The position numbers and the translations under genes were made by a program. The notes beneath the pieces were generated by a model. It was not told the origin of the DNA. It saw only the letters and a list, made by a program, of their open reading frames with translations, and ran no database searches. A stretch of DNA of 64,000 nt. Origin: Clostridiales bacterium. GTDB lineage: Bacteria > Bacillota > Clostridia > Christensenellales > CAG-138. This document shows positions 34,663 through 43,162 of the stretch, piece after piece (within the stretch, counting starts at the first letter, position 1; every line of letters begins with the position of its first letter). The DNA lies in contig SFEL01000009.1 of NCBI GenBank assembly GCA_004557245.1, positions 43,913 to 107,912 of the forward strand, written 5' to 3'.

Positions 34663-37305
34663 ATGAGCAAAGAACTGCCCAAGACCTATGACCATTCCGA
34701 CGTGGAAAGCAGGCTCTACGAAAAATGGGAAAAGAAGGGCTACTTCCATGCGGAAGCAAACCCCGAAAAGAAACCCTACTGCATAGTTATGCCGCCGCCA
34801 AACATAACCGGCAAGCTGCACATGGGCCACGCCTTGGATAATACCCTCCAGGATTCCATAATACGCTATAAGCGCATGAACGGCTACGAGACGCTCTGGC
34901 TTCCCGGCACGGATCACGCCTCCATAGCCACCGAGGTGAAGATAGTCACCGAGATGGCCAAGGAAGGCATAGACAAGCGCGACATAGGCCGCGAAGCATT
35001 CCTCAAGCGCGCATGGGAGTGGCGCCGCGAGTACGGCGGGACCATTGTAAAGCAGCTGCGTAAAATGGGCTCCTCCTGTGACTGGGAGCGTGAACGCTTC
35101 ACCATGGACGAGGGCTGCAACAGGGCGGTTACCAAGGTGTTTGTAGACCTTTACAAAGAAGGCCTTATATATAGGGACGACAGGATAATCAACTGGTGCC
35201 CCGTATGCCAGACGGCGCTTTCGGATGCCGAGGTGGAGTACGAAGAGCAGGCCAGCCACCTCTGGCACGTCCGCTACGACGCGCCCGACAAGAGCTATTC
35301 CATAATCTGTGCCACCACCCGCCCCGAAACGATACCCGGCGATACCGCCATAGCCGTGAACCCCGAGGACGAGCGCTATGGGGATCTTATCGGCAAGACC
35401 GTGGTAGTCCCCATAGTGGGCCGCGAGATACCCATAGTTGCGGACGAATACGTGGAGAAGGAGTTCGGCTCCGGCGCAGTTAAGATCACTCCCTGCCACG
35501 ACCCCAACGATTTCGAAGTAGGCGTGCGCCACAACCTGCCCCGCATAAGGGTATTCACTGACGACGGACACCTGAACGAGCTGGGAGCGCCTTATACCGG
35601 CATGACTACCATGGAGTGCCGCAAGGCTATCGTGGCCGATATGGAGAAGAGCGGCAACCTTGTGAAGATAGAGGACTACGCCCACAACGTAGGGGTCTGC
35701 TATCGCTGCCATAATACCGTCGAGCCCCTCACCAGCCTCCAGTGGTTCGTGAGCATGAAACCCCTTGCCAAAGAAGCTATCCGCGTAGTGGAGGAGGGCG
35801 AGGTAAAGTTCGTGCCCGAGCGGTTCAATAAGACCTACTTCAACTGGATGTACAACATCAGGGATTGGTGTATTTCCCGCCAGCTCTGGTGGGGCCACAG
35901 AATACCCGCCTATTACTGCGAGAATCCCGACTGCGGCCATATAGAAGTAACTCTGGACCCGCCCGAAAAGTGCCCCGTCTGCGGCGCAAAGGTCCATCAG
36001 GACGAGGACGTGCTGGATACCTGGTTCAGCTCCGGCATGTGGCCCTTCTCCACACTGGGCTGGCCGGACAAGACCCCTGAGCTGGAATACTTCTATCCCA
36101 CCAGCACTCTGGTTACCGGCTACGATATAATCTTCTTCTGGGTAGCCAGAATGATAGTGTTTGGAACTAAGGTCATGGGCAAGATACCCTTTGACACGGT
36201 ATATGTACACGGCATAGTCCGGGACGAGCTGGGCCGCAAGATGTCCAAATCCCTTGGCAACGGTATAGATCCCCTTGAGATAATCAAGGACTATGGCGCG
36301 GATTCCCTGCGCTTCAGCCTGGTGACCGGCAACAGCGCGGGCAACGACATGCGCTTTTCCAACAAAAAGGTGGAGGCCGCCAGGAACTTCTGCAATAAGG
36401 TCTACAACGCCTCCCGCTTTGTTCAGATGAACATTGGCGATGAGAAGATAGGCGATATAGACATGGCAAAGCTGGATATCGCCGACAAGTGGATACTCCA
36501 CAGGCTCAATGCCGTTGCAGGTGAAGTCACCTCCAATATGGACAACTTCGAGCTCAACGTAGCCGCACAGAAGGTATATGATTTCATCTGGACCGAGTTC
36601 TGCGACTGGTACATAGAGATGGCAAAGCCTCGCCTTTACGGCGACGACGAGAGCGCCAAGACAAACGTGAAGGCTATACTGGTCCGGGTGCTGGGCGACT
36701 CCATGAAGCTGCTTCACCCCTTCATGCCGTTTATTACGGAGGAGCTGTATCAAAGCCTGCCAAACGCGGAGGAGACCATCATGCGCGCAAGCTGGCCCAA
36801 GTACACCAATGACTTCCAGTTTGCTGAGGAGGCAGAGGAGATGGAGGGCGTGATGGACGTTATCCGCTCCATAAGGAACCTCCGTGCAGAGATGAACGTA
36901 CCTCCCGCAAGGCGTACCGCCGTGTACATGGTAACCCCCGCCGAGAACGCCCCTGCCTTCGAGATGGCCAAGGCCTACCTGATGAAGCTGGCCGGCGCGG
37001 AGACCGTGATCGTACAGCAGGATAAGAGCGGTATACCCAAGGGCGCGGTAAATGCCGTGTGCGCCATGGGCGAGGCCTTCATACCCCTGGATCAGCTTAT
37101 CGACATAGATAAGGAAATAGAGAGGGTAAACAAGGAGATAAATCGAATGAAGGGCGAGGTCGCCCGCGCAGAGGGCAAGCTGGGCAACCCGGGCTTCGTT
37201 GCCAAGGCTCCCGAGAAGGTCATCAACGAGGAAAAGAACAAGCTGGATGTGGCTAAGGATATGCTCGCCAAGCTGGAGCATCGCCTTGCGGAGCTGCAAA
37301 AGTAA
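34663..37305 (+). CDS. valS: Valyl-tRNA synthetase
   Basis: 880 residues. Class I signatures: PPPNITGKLHMGHA (about 44-57, HIGH) and GRKMSKSLGNG (KMSKS, about 525-535). The editing domain (TTRPETIPGDTAIAV) lies between. CysXXCys-containing inserts (NPDCGHIE, CPVCGAK) are seen in the connective peptide. The C-terminal about 70 residues form the tRNA-binding coiled coil. It charges tRNA-Val and proofreads threonine. Ribosome site GGAGGAAGAG at 34651-34660. Confidence 0.97.
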   Translation: MSKELPKTYDHSDVESRLYEKWEKKGYFHAEANPEKKPYCIVMPPPNITGKLHMGHALDNTLQDSIIRYKRMNGYETLWLPGTDHASIATEVKIVTEMAKEGIDKRDIGREAFLKRAWEWRREYGGTIVKQLRKMGSSCDWERERFTMDEGCNRAVTKVFVDLYKEGLIYRDDRIINWCPVCQTALSDAEVEYEEQASHLWHVRYDAPDKSYSIICATTRPETIPGDTAIAVNPEDERYGDLIGKTVVVPIVGREIPIVADEYVEKEFGSGAVKITPCHDPNDFEVGVRHNLPRIRVFTDDGHLNELGAPYTGMTTMECRKAIVADMEKSGNLVKIEDYAHNVGVCYRCHNTVEPLTSLQWFVSMKPLAKEAIRVVEEGEVKFVPERFNKTYFNWMYNIRDWCISRQLWWGHRIPAYYCENPDCGHIEVTLDPPEKCPVCGAKVHQDEDVLDTWFSSGMWPFSTLGWPDKTPELEYFYPTSTLVTGYDIIFFWVARMIVFGTKVMGKIPFDTVYVHGIVRDELGRKMSKSLGNGIDPLEIIKDYGADSLRFSLVTGNSAGNDMRFSNKKVEAARNFCNKVYNASRFVQMNIGDEKIGDIDMAKLDIADKWILHRLNAVAGEVTSNMDNFELNVAAQKVYDFIWTEFCDWYIEMAKPRLYGDDESAKTNVKAILVRVLGDSMKLLHPFMPFITEELYQSLPNAEETIMRASWPKYTNDFQFAEEAEEMEGVMDVIRSIRNLRAEMNVPPARRTAVYMVTPAENAPAFEMAKAYLMKLAGAETVIVQQDKSGIPKGAVNAVCAMGEAFIPLDQLIDIDKEIERVNKEINRMKGEVARAEGKLGNPGFVAKAPEKVINEEKNKLDVAKDMLAKLEHRLAELQK

Positions 37306-37315
37306 TACATAGCTA

Positions 37316-37358
37316 AGGTCAGGGACGTTCATCATGTGGACGCCCTTGACTTATAATA
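37316..37358 (+). terminator. Probable terminator of valS
   Basis: GTCAGGGACGT (about 37319-37329) pairs with ACGCCCTTGAC (about 37341-37351) with small mismatches, followed by TTATAAT. The T-run is short, so termination may be partial. Confidence 0.55.
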
Positions 37359-37420
37359 TGAAATGAGTATATAATTACAAGCCATTTGCGGTTTTTACCG
37401 AGAGAGGGGTACAAAAGCTG

Positions 37421-38002
37421 ATGAGCGTATTGGAGATACTCATTCTGGCCGTCGGCCTGTCCATGGACGCTTTTGCCGTATCAATATGCAAAGGCCTTGC
37501 TGTGAAACGCATAGATCTGGGAAAGGCGGGCATAGTGGGTCTGTGGTTCGGCGGCTTTCAGGCGCTTATGCCAATGATAGGATACTTCCTGGGCTCCCGT
37601 TTCAGCAATGCCATACAGTCGATAGATCACTGGGTGGCTTTCATATTGCTTGCCCTCATAGGCGCCAATATGATACGAGAGGCAATGTCCAAGGACGAGG
37701 GCGCAGGGGAGGATAGCGGCTCGCTGTCCTTCAAGACCATGCTGATGCTCGCAGTGGCTACCAGCATAGACGCTCTTGCAGCAGGCATAACCTTTGCGTT
37801 CCTCGATGTGAACATAGTCAGAGCGGTGAGCATTATAGGCTGCACCACCTGCATCATATCCATGGCGGGAGCAAAGGTTGGCAGCGTTTTCGGGACGAAA
37901 TACAAGTCAAAAGCCGAGATGACAGGAGGAGTGATGCTCATACTCCTGGGCCTCAAGATACTTCTGGAGCATACCGGCATACTTGCTGACCTTATGGCTT
38001 AA
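37421..38002 (+). CDS. mntP: Manganese efflux pump MntP-like
   Basis: 193 residues, six predicted helices in two repeats. Each repeat has the family signature: GLSMDAFAVSICKG (13-26) and ATSIDALAAGI (about 114-124), with Asp residues thought to bind Mn2+. MntP exports manganese. The 115-base upstream gap is too short for a yybP-ykoY riboswitch and I see none of its conserved parts. GAGAGGGG precedes the ATG. Confidence 0.88.
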   Translation: MSVLEILILAVGLSMDAFAVSICKGLAVKRIDLGKAGIVGLWFGGFQALMPMIGYFLGSRFSNAIQSIDHWVAFILLALIGANMIREAMSKDEGAGEDSGSLSFKTMLMLAVATSIDALAAGITFAFLDVNIVRAVSIIGCTTCIISMAGAKVGSVFGTKYKSKAEMTGGVMLILLGLKILLEHTGILADLMA

Positions 38003-38035
38003 CTGTTAACTTTTTCCCCAAACGCTCCCTCTTTG

Positions 38036-38064
38036 TTGACAGCCTTTTTTACGGGACTTATAAT
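38036..38064 (+). promoter_or_regulatory. Perfect consensus promoter for the selenoprotein operon
   Basis: TTGACA (38036-38041), 17-base spacer, TATAAT (38059-38064). The first in-frame ATG (38071) is only 7 bases past the -10, so transcription would start at about that ATG. Either the message is leaderless or translation starts further in. Confidence 0.8.
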
Positions 38065-38070
38065 CAAATC

Positions 38071-38976
38071 ATGTACAGGAAGGAAAATTCTTCATTATGG
38101 GCCGGCATAAAAAAAGGCCCTGTTTATAGGGCGGCCAAAAGGGCTTTGCCGGCAGTGATGGCGGCAGGCTTTTTGTGCTCCTTTGGCTGCGCAAAAAAGA
38201 CAGAAGCGGATACCTTCGTGATGGTGGATATAGGATATCTGGACGACGAGCAGTACGGGGATGACACTACGTTCGTCGCCATAACCGGATATGCTACGCC
38301 ACAGCCCGTCGTTACCCCGGTGCCTACTCCCGAACCTACGCCTGAACCCACAAAGCGGCCCCAAAAGCGGGAGGACAAGCAGAGCAGCGGCAATAAGGAG
38401 CAGAAGGAGGGCAAAAAGGACGACAAAAAGGACGACAAGAAGGCTGAAGCTACTCCGACGCCTAAGCCTGAGAAAAAAGTAAAGACGCCCTATGCGGGCA
38501 ACTATACAAAACAGTCCCTTTCGTACGAGAGCAGCTCTAAGGCTATAAGCTTCGAGACGACTACGCTGGATGGCAGCAGCACCGGCAGCAGCCTGTTCAG
38601 CAAGAACCGCATAACTATGGTGAATATCTGGACCCGTACCTGACCGAGCTGTCTGCAAGAGATGGGTGATCTCTCAGAACTGGCAAAGGAATACAAGGGA
38701 AGCGGCTTCAGGATAATCGGCCTCTCGGCGGACGCGATGCCGGAGAATCCTGACATGGTGCTCAGCTCCAAGGAGATGTTTGAAAGCGCGGGAGGCAATT
38801 TTACAAACATTATTGCCAGCCAGAGCGTGATAAAAACCATGCTCCAGGGCGTAAATACGGTGCCCACGACGAAGTTTTACGATTCCGAGGGCAGGCTCAT
38901 AACGGTGGTTCACGGCGCAAAGAGCAAACAGAAATGGATAGATATTATCGAGACGGTGATGAATGAAAAAGCGTAG
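38071..38976 (+). CDS. TlpA-like thiol-disulfide oxidoreductase with selenocysteine (UGA at 38641)
   Basis: One frame of 301 codons runs through a single TGA at 38641-38643. Read as selenocysteine (Sec191) it completes the thioredoxin active site: NIWTRT-U-PSC-LQEM, matching the WATWCPPC region of TlpA/ResA proteins, so Sec sits exactly at the first Cys of CxxC and Cys194 at the second. The frame continues in a normal thioredoxin fold (GFRIIGLSADA, VPTTKFYDSEG with the cis-Pro). A SECIS-like hairpin follows the codon. The N-terminal part has a hydrophobic signal segment ending in SFGC (possible lipoprotein), then a long Lys/Glu/Pro/Thr-rich linker. It is thus an extracytoplasmic redox protein. 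The start is uncertain: ATG 38071 lies at the predicted transcription start. Genes for a CXXC peptide and a NapH-like protein overlap downstream. Confidence 0.85.
38653..38677 (+). promoter_or_regulatory. SECIS-like hairpin after the UGA codon
   Basis: AGAGAT (38658-38663) pairs perfectly with ATCTCT (38669-38674) around the loop GGGTG. Below a 2-base bulge, CTG (38653-38655) pairs with CAG (38675-38677). The loop lies 21-25 bases past the UGA and contains GGU, as bacterial SECIS loops recognised by SelB usually do. Confidence 0.65.
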
Positions 38977-39103
38977 TATTATATCATTGGCACTTTTAGC
39001 GGCAGGTCTGGCCTTTATCGTCATAGGTGCCGTAAGGGGCGAGGCCAATGCCGTCATGCAAAAGGCCATAATGATCTGCATGGAGTGTATCGGCCTTGGA
39101 TAA
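38963..39103 (+). CDS. CD1871A-family CXXC peptide (46 residues)
   Basis: A 46-residue protein: basic start (MKKRS), one membrane helix (about 6-24), then a short tail with CMEC at 39-42. This matches the small CXXC-motif CD1871A family of Clostridia. The ATG overlaps the end of the selenoprotein frame by 14 bases and its stop overlaps the next gene by 8 bases, so all three are translationally coupled. The CXXC presumably exchanges electrons or disulfides with the TlpA-like partner or the Fe-S protein; that is inference. Confidence 0.85.
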   Translation: MKKRSIISLALLAAGLAFIVIGAVRGEANAVMQKAIMICMECIGLG

Positions 39104-40010
39104 GAAGAAAAGCAAAAAGAAAAACCACCCCTTTCTCAGGGCGCGAATATACTTTCAGGCCTGCTGGACGCTGCTGACAAACAGCTATGCCTCCGGCTAT
39201 ATAAACGGCACCATATATCAGGGCGGCGTAAAGAATATATGCGTTCCGGGATTGAACTGCTATTCCTGCCCAGGCGCATGGGGAGCATGCCCTATGGGCT
39301 CGCTGCAAAACGCGTTGGCGGGCCGGACGCGCGGATTCCCATTTTACGTATTAGGCACGCTTATAACCATAGGTGCGCTGTTCGGCAGGATAGTGTGTGG
39401 CTGGCTCTGCCCCTTCGGCATGGTGCAGGATCTGCTGTTCAAGATACCTCCAAAGAAAAAAATACGGCGGCTGCCCGGCGAGAAATACCTGCGCAAGACA
39501 CGCTACGTCGTACTCGTGGTTATGTGCATACTGCTGCCCATGCTTGTCAAGGGCTCATACGGCGTAGGCCTGCCGTGGTTCTGCAAGTGGATATGTCCCT
39601 CCGGCACGCTGCTGGGCGGTATACCGCTGCTCGCCCTCAATGAGGAGCTGAGGAGCGTCATAGGCTGGCTGTTTACGTGGAAACTTTTTCTGCTGGTGGT
39701 GATAATCACAGGCTCTATACTCATGTTCCGCCCATTCTGCCGCTATCTTTGCCCTCTGGGCGCCATATATGGCCTGATGAACCCTGTATCGCTGGTAAGA
39801 ATGAGGGTGAGCAAGAGTCGCTGTGTAGGGTGCGGCGCCTGCCAGAAGGCCTGCGGATTGGATATACCCGTATACAAGGAGCCTAACTCTACCGACTGCA
39901 TACGCTGCGGCAAGTGCGTTACCGTATGTCCACACAATGCCCTAAAGCTGGATGTAAGCCTCAAGGGAAAGCGCAAGCGCAGGGCTAGGCAGGAGGATGC
40001 GGACGCCTGA
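39096..40010 (+). CDS. NapH-like membrane protein with two [4Fe-4S] ferredoxin sites
   Basis: 304 residues from TTG at 39096, preceded by GGAGTG nine bases away. A cysteine-rich N-terminal loop (CVPGLNCYSCPGAWGACP) is followed by about four helices with cytoplasmic CGWLCPFG and CRYLCPLG motifs and CKWICPSG, as in NapH/CcoG/RdxA proteins. The C-terminus is a 2[4Fe-4S] ferredoxin (CVGCGACQKAC and CIRCGKCVTVC). It likely passes electrons across the membrane to the thiol proteins encoded upstream. The next gene overlaps by 1 base (ATGA arrangement). Confidence 0.9.
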   Translation: MDKKKSKKKNHPFLRARIYFQACWTLLTNSYASGYINGTIYQGGVKNICVPGLNCYSCPGAWGACPMGSLQNALAGRTRGFPFYVLGTLITIGALFGRIVCGWLCPFGMVQDLLFKIPPKKKIRRLPGEKYLRKTRYVVLVVMCILLPMLVKGSYGVGLPWFCKWICPSGTLLGGIPLLALNEELRSVIGWLFTWKLFLLVVIITGSILMFRPFCRYLCPLGAIYGLMNPVSLVRMRVSKSRCVGCGACQKACGLDIPVYKEPNSTDCIRCGKCVTVCPHNALKLDVSLKGKRKRRARQEDADA

Positions 40011-40561
40011 TGAGGTACGATGCTGAGCTGATACGGCTGAAGGATAAGACATACGGCGTGCTGCGCAATGCGGAGCCCAGCGAAGGCGGCAAGGTGCTGG
40101 AGCTCATGCGGATCTGCGCAGGGGAGACCGAATACCTTATACACTACCCGGACGAGATAATACAGAGCGACGAAAGCGAAGCGGCCTTTATACAGATGAC
40201 CAATGAGTCGGATGGCACGCTGATGCTGGTATGTGATATAGACGGTGAGCTTGTGGGCCTCTGCTCGCTCAACTGTGCCGGGATGAAGAAGTCCAAGGTG
40301 CGGCACAGGGCAAGCGTGGGCATAAGCGTGATAAGCAAATGCTGGGGTAAGGGCCTCGGCACTATAATGATGAATGCTTTGGAAAAGCAGGCTAAGACCA
40401 TGGGCATCAGCCAGATGGAACTGGAATTTATAGAGGGCAACGACAGGGCGAAATGCCTTTACGAAAAGCTGGGTTATCGGGTGACGGGAGAACTTCCCAA
40501 CGCAATACACAGCCGGGAAGGCATGCGCCTTGGCATGTTCACCATGATAAAGGAAATATGA
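40010..40561 (+). CDS. GNAT-family N-acetyltransferase
   Basis: 183 residues. The acetyl-CoA binding segment is ISVISKCWGKGLGTIMMNALE (given in parts: SVISKCWGKGLGT with the Gly-rich Q/RxxGxG/A-like loop), and the C-terminal part has NDRAKCLYEKLGY, the usual GNAT end. The substrate is unknown; the family acetylates amines of proteins, antibiotics or polyamines. It is the last gene of the selenoprotein operon by overlap, though a functional link is not evident. Confidence 0.85.
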   Translation: MRYDAELIRLKDKTYGVLRNAEPSEGGKVLELMRICAGETEYLIHYPDEIIQSDESEAAFIQMTNESDGTLMLVCDIDGELVGLCSLNCAGMKKSKVRHRASVGISVISKCWGKGLGTIMMNALEKQAKTMGISQMELEFIEGNDRAKCLYEKLGYRVTGELPNAIHSREGMRLGMFTMIKEI

Positions 40562-40570
40562 CATCCAAAA

Positions 40571-40600
40571 CAAAAAGACCGGGTTATCCCGGTCTTTTTA
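40571..40600. terminator. Bidirectional terminator
   Basis: AAAAAGACCGGG-ttat-CCCGGTCTTTTT (40572-40599) is a perfect 12-bp stem between the convergent GNAT and radical SAM genes. Confidence 0.92.
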
Positions 40601-40603
40601 TGA

Positions 40604-41482
40604 TTAGAGCTTGTAATTGACCCATTTGCAGTACTCTTCCAGCCCGTCCTTGCTGCCGTCCCAGTCGGTGCATACCTCGGCATCGGGAAAGACCACCATT
40701 TCGTGCAGTATGGTGAGGGGACCTATTTTGCATATGCTGTAGGGCAGTATCTTGTGGTAATATACCGTCATGCCGCTGTCCGACAGGAAGGATACGTCAT
40801 CGAAGGAAGTACCCATGTTGTAGTAGTTATATTTGTAGTTCTCGCAGAGTGTCTTCAGGAAGGGGCTGTCCTGTATGTGCAGGTTCTCCGCCGTTACTTC
40901 GTTGAAGTTTTCCCGAAAGTGCAGTTCAAGATTGGGCTTGTGATCGTGCTGCTTTTCCCAGCGCCGTACTACGGAATCCACCCATGAAAACGGGGCGCGC
41001 CGGTCCTGTATGACGCAGTTTATGCGGACGGGAACCTTCAGACTGCCCAGTACGTCGTCAGTGGCGGGGGCGTAGAGGAAGGCAGAGTCCTTTTCGTATG
41101 TGTTGAGGTGGCGGGAGACGTTTATGCCTTTTACGCAGGGATATTCCACATCGAACATGTGGGTGATGTCTTTTGCGGATTCGGAGGGGAAAAGGGTGTT
41201 TACGTAGACAATATTGTCTTTGAGTATATCCAGCATTTTGCCGAGATAATCCAGATTGTCACAGGGCTCGCCGCCGGTTATCATTATATCCTCGATGTCG
41301 GAATCCGCTATGCGGCGGAGCACCTCGAGGGTCTTATCCAATGAGACGTTCAGCGTATCGTACATCTTGCGGGATTCGCAGAAGGGACACTTCCTGCCGC
41401 AATTGTAGGGCACGTAAACGTGCGCAGTCTTCTTAGGTCGAACGGTATTTTTTATATTGTCGATGTTGTCAAGGCAATACAT
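40604..41482 (-). CDS. Radical SAM protein
   Basis: 292 residues from the ATG at 41482, chosen for GGAGG seven bases upstream; the frame opens further out at 41536 without support. The cluster motif is Cys28-x3-Cys32-x2-Cys35 (CGRKCPFC), followed by the SAM-binding ITGGEPCDN. No second cluster-rich SPASM-like region is seen. The protein binds a [4Fe-4S] cluster and cleaves SAM. It is a single gene; no peptide precursor or partner enzyme is adjacent, so its substrate is unknown. Confidence 0.85.
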   Translation of the reverse strand: MYCLDNIDNIKNTVRPKKTAHVYVPYNCGRKCPFCESRKMYDTLNVSLDKTLEVLRRIADSDIEDIMITGGEPCDNLDYLGKMLDILKDNIVYVNTLFPSESAKDITHMFDVEYPCVKGINVSRHLNTYEKDSAFLYAPATDDVLGSLKVPVRINCVIQDRRAPFSWVDSVVRRWEKQHDHKPNLELHFRENFNEVTAENLHIQDSPFLKTLCENYKYNYYNMGTSFDDVSFLSDSGMTVYYHKILPYSICKIGPLTILHEMVVFPDAEVCTDWDGSKDGLEEYCKWVNYKL

Positions 41483-41688
41483 TGGCAGTCCTCCGAAGGA
41501 ATATAAAAAACTATCAATAGGATTATATTTCAACATAATAATTATAGCATGGGCAGGGGCATTTTCAAGAAAAGTTTATCCTTTAACAAATTCGCCATTT
41601 TTCTTTATGGAAAAAGTGAAAATCTGTCGCATAACCATTGAAATGGCGCGGGTGAATATGATATATTTAATAAAATAAACCTATTTAA

Positions 41689-41853
41689 CCCCCGCGTGTT
41701 ACTCCACTTAAATAATACGTGAGGGGCTAAAAAAGGAGAAGGTCCGCCGCGGCTGGCGGTGCGGCAGTGTGGAGACCTGTCGTAATGGGATAATTGCCTT
41801 TATCCCGAGGCCGTTCCTTGCGGAGGCAGAATGGTCGCAGCCGAAAAAAGAAT
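41689..41853 (+). promoter_or_regulatory. Structured 5' leader of the MsmK-type ATPase gene
   Basis: The region ahead of the ATPase gene is rich in self-complementary parts: CCCC-CGCGT (41689-41697) with ACGTGAGGGG (41717-41726), GGTC (41741) enclosing CCGCC/GGCGG (41744-41759) and closed by GACC (41774), and GGGATAA/TTATCCC (41787-41807). I do not recognise a known riboswitch class. The wider gap 41537-41853 holds AT-rich promoter-like sequence near 41660-41685 and no gene. Confidence 0.4.
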
Positions 41854-41866
41854 ATGGCAAAAGTAA
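41831..41866 (+). CDS. Possible 11-codon leader peptide overlapping the ATPase start
   Basis: ATG at 41831 has GGAGG four bases ahead (41822-41826). It reads MVAAEKRIWQK and stops at TAA 41864-41866, ten bases beyond the ATG of the ATPase gene (41854), which itself has a poor ribosome site. Termination and restart could couple the two. It may also be chance. Confidence 0.3.
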   Translation: MVAAEKRIWQK

Positions 41867-43038
41867 GCCTCAGAAACATCAAAAAGGTCTACCCAAACAG
41901 TGAGCCCAAGAAAAAGGCCAAGGACCAGCCTGAAAAGAAGCATAATCTTCAGGTCACCGATGAGGGCGTCGTAGCGGTGCAGGAGTTCAACCTTGACATT
42001 GCAGACAAGGAATTTATCGTGCTGGTAGGCCCCTCCGGTTGCGGAAAGTCCACAACCCTGCGCATGATAGCGGGACTTGAAGACATTACCGCTGGCGAGC
42101 TGTACATAGGCGACAAGCTTATGAACGACGTAGCTCCCAAGGACAGGGATATCGCCATGGTATTCCAGAACTACGCCCTGTACCCTCATATGACGGTATA
42201 TGAGAATATGGCTTTCTCCCTCAAGCTCAAGAAGACCCCCAAGGACGAGATAGACCGCAAGGTAAAGGAAGCGGCGGAGATACTGGACATAACCCAGTAC
42301 CTCGACCGAAAGCCCAAGGCCCTTTCCGGCGGACAGCGTCAGCGTGTGGCTATAGGACGCGCGATAGTGCGTGACCCGGCCGTATTCCTGATGGATGAAC
42401 CTCTTTCCAATCTGGATGCAAAGCTGCGCAATCAGATGCGTGCGGAGATAATAAAGCTGCGCCAGAGGATAAACACTACCTTCGTCTACGTTACTCACGA
42501 TCAGACCGAGGCTATGACCCTCGGCGACCGCATAGTCATAATGCGGGACGGATTCATTCAGCAGATAGGCACCCCTCAGGAGGTGTTCAACCACCCTGCA
42601 AACCTCTTCGTGGCGGGCTTCATAGGAACTCCGCAGATGAACTTCTTTGATGCCAAACTGGATAAGGACGCTGACGGATATTATGTAGAGCTGGACGGTG
42701 CAAGGGTTCACCTGCCCGAAGAAAAGCAGCAGGCGCTTAGGGCCAATAATGTTGAACCACAGGATATAACCCTCGGCATAAGGCCGGAGCACATAATGCT
42801 CTGCTCTGACGACGCGGCGGCGCACATCAGTGCAACCGTGGACGTATCCGAGATGATGGGCAGCTCCGTGCATCTCCATGTAAACGCCAATGGCAAAGAT
42901 GTTGTGGTGATAATCCCCACAATGGACCTGGACGGCAGCGCACAGCAGATGTTCGGCTACGGAAGCAAGGTAAACTTTACATTCGGCGGCAACGTGCTGC
43001 ATATGTTCAGCAAGGAAAACGAGAAGAATCTCATCTGA
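41854..43038 (+). CDS. MsmK/UgpC-type sugar ABC transporter ATPase
   Basis: 394 residues from ATG 41854. Walker A GPSGCGKST, signature LSGGQRQR, Walker B VFLMDEPLSNLDA and the switch His in YVTHDQTEA are intact. The C-terminal TOBE/MalK regulatory domain (GIRPEHIML) identifies the carbohydrate CUT1 group. An insertion near residues 15-30 (SEPKKKAKDQPEKKH) is unusual for the family. No permease or binding protein is adjacent, so this is probably a shared ATPase serving several sugar importers, as MsmK/MsmX does. Confidence 0.92.
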   Translation: MAKVSLRNIKKVYPNSEPKKKAKDQPEKKHNLQVTDEGVVAVQEFNLDIADKEFIVLVGPSGCGKSTTLRMIAGLEDITAGELYIGDKLMNDVAPKDRDIAMVFQNYALYPHMTVYENMAFSLKLKKTPKDEIDRKVKEAAEILDITQYLDRKPKALSGGQRQRVAIGRAIVRDPAVFLMDEPLSNLDAKLRNQMRAEIIKLRQRINTTFVYVTHDQTEAMTLGDRIVIMRDGFIQQIGTPQEVFNHPANLFVAGFIGTPQMNFFDAKLDKDADGYYVELDGARVHLPEEKQQALRANNVEPQDITLGIRPEHIMLCSDDAAAHISATVDVSEMMGSSVHLHVNANGKDVVVIIPTMDLDGSAQQMFGYGSKVNFTFGGNVLHMFSKENEKNLI

Positions 43039-43060
43039 ACCGTATAACGCTAAAATGCTT

Positions 43061-43090
43061 ACTCCCCCGTATAATCGGGGGAGTTTTTAT
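43061..43090 (+). terminator. Intrinsic terminator of the ATPase gene
   Basis: ACTCCCCCG (43061-43069) pairs with CGGGGGAGT (43076-43084), followed by TTTTTA. Confidence 0.92.
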
Positions 43091-43162
43091 CATATGCGGA
43101 GATTCGATTTTCTGAGCGATAACATTGGGTATATGCGGCGCATAGTATGTAAAAAAGGGGGG

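Noticed and set aside
37306..37420. yybP-ykoY manganese riboswitch upstream of mntP
   Set aside because: The gap is too short and mostly occupied by the valS terminator hairpin; none of the conserved riboswitch parts are seen.
38644..38976. Separate thioredoxin-like gene starting at ATG 38662
   Set aside because: It would lack the CxxC and is in frame with the upstream part through one TGA; a selenoprotein explains both pieces.
43055..43162. Longer SOD-family protein beginning at 43055 or 43094
   Set aside because: These starts lie in or next to the terminator of the previous gene, with no independent ribosome site.
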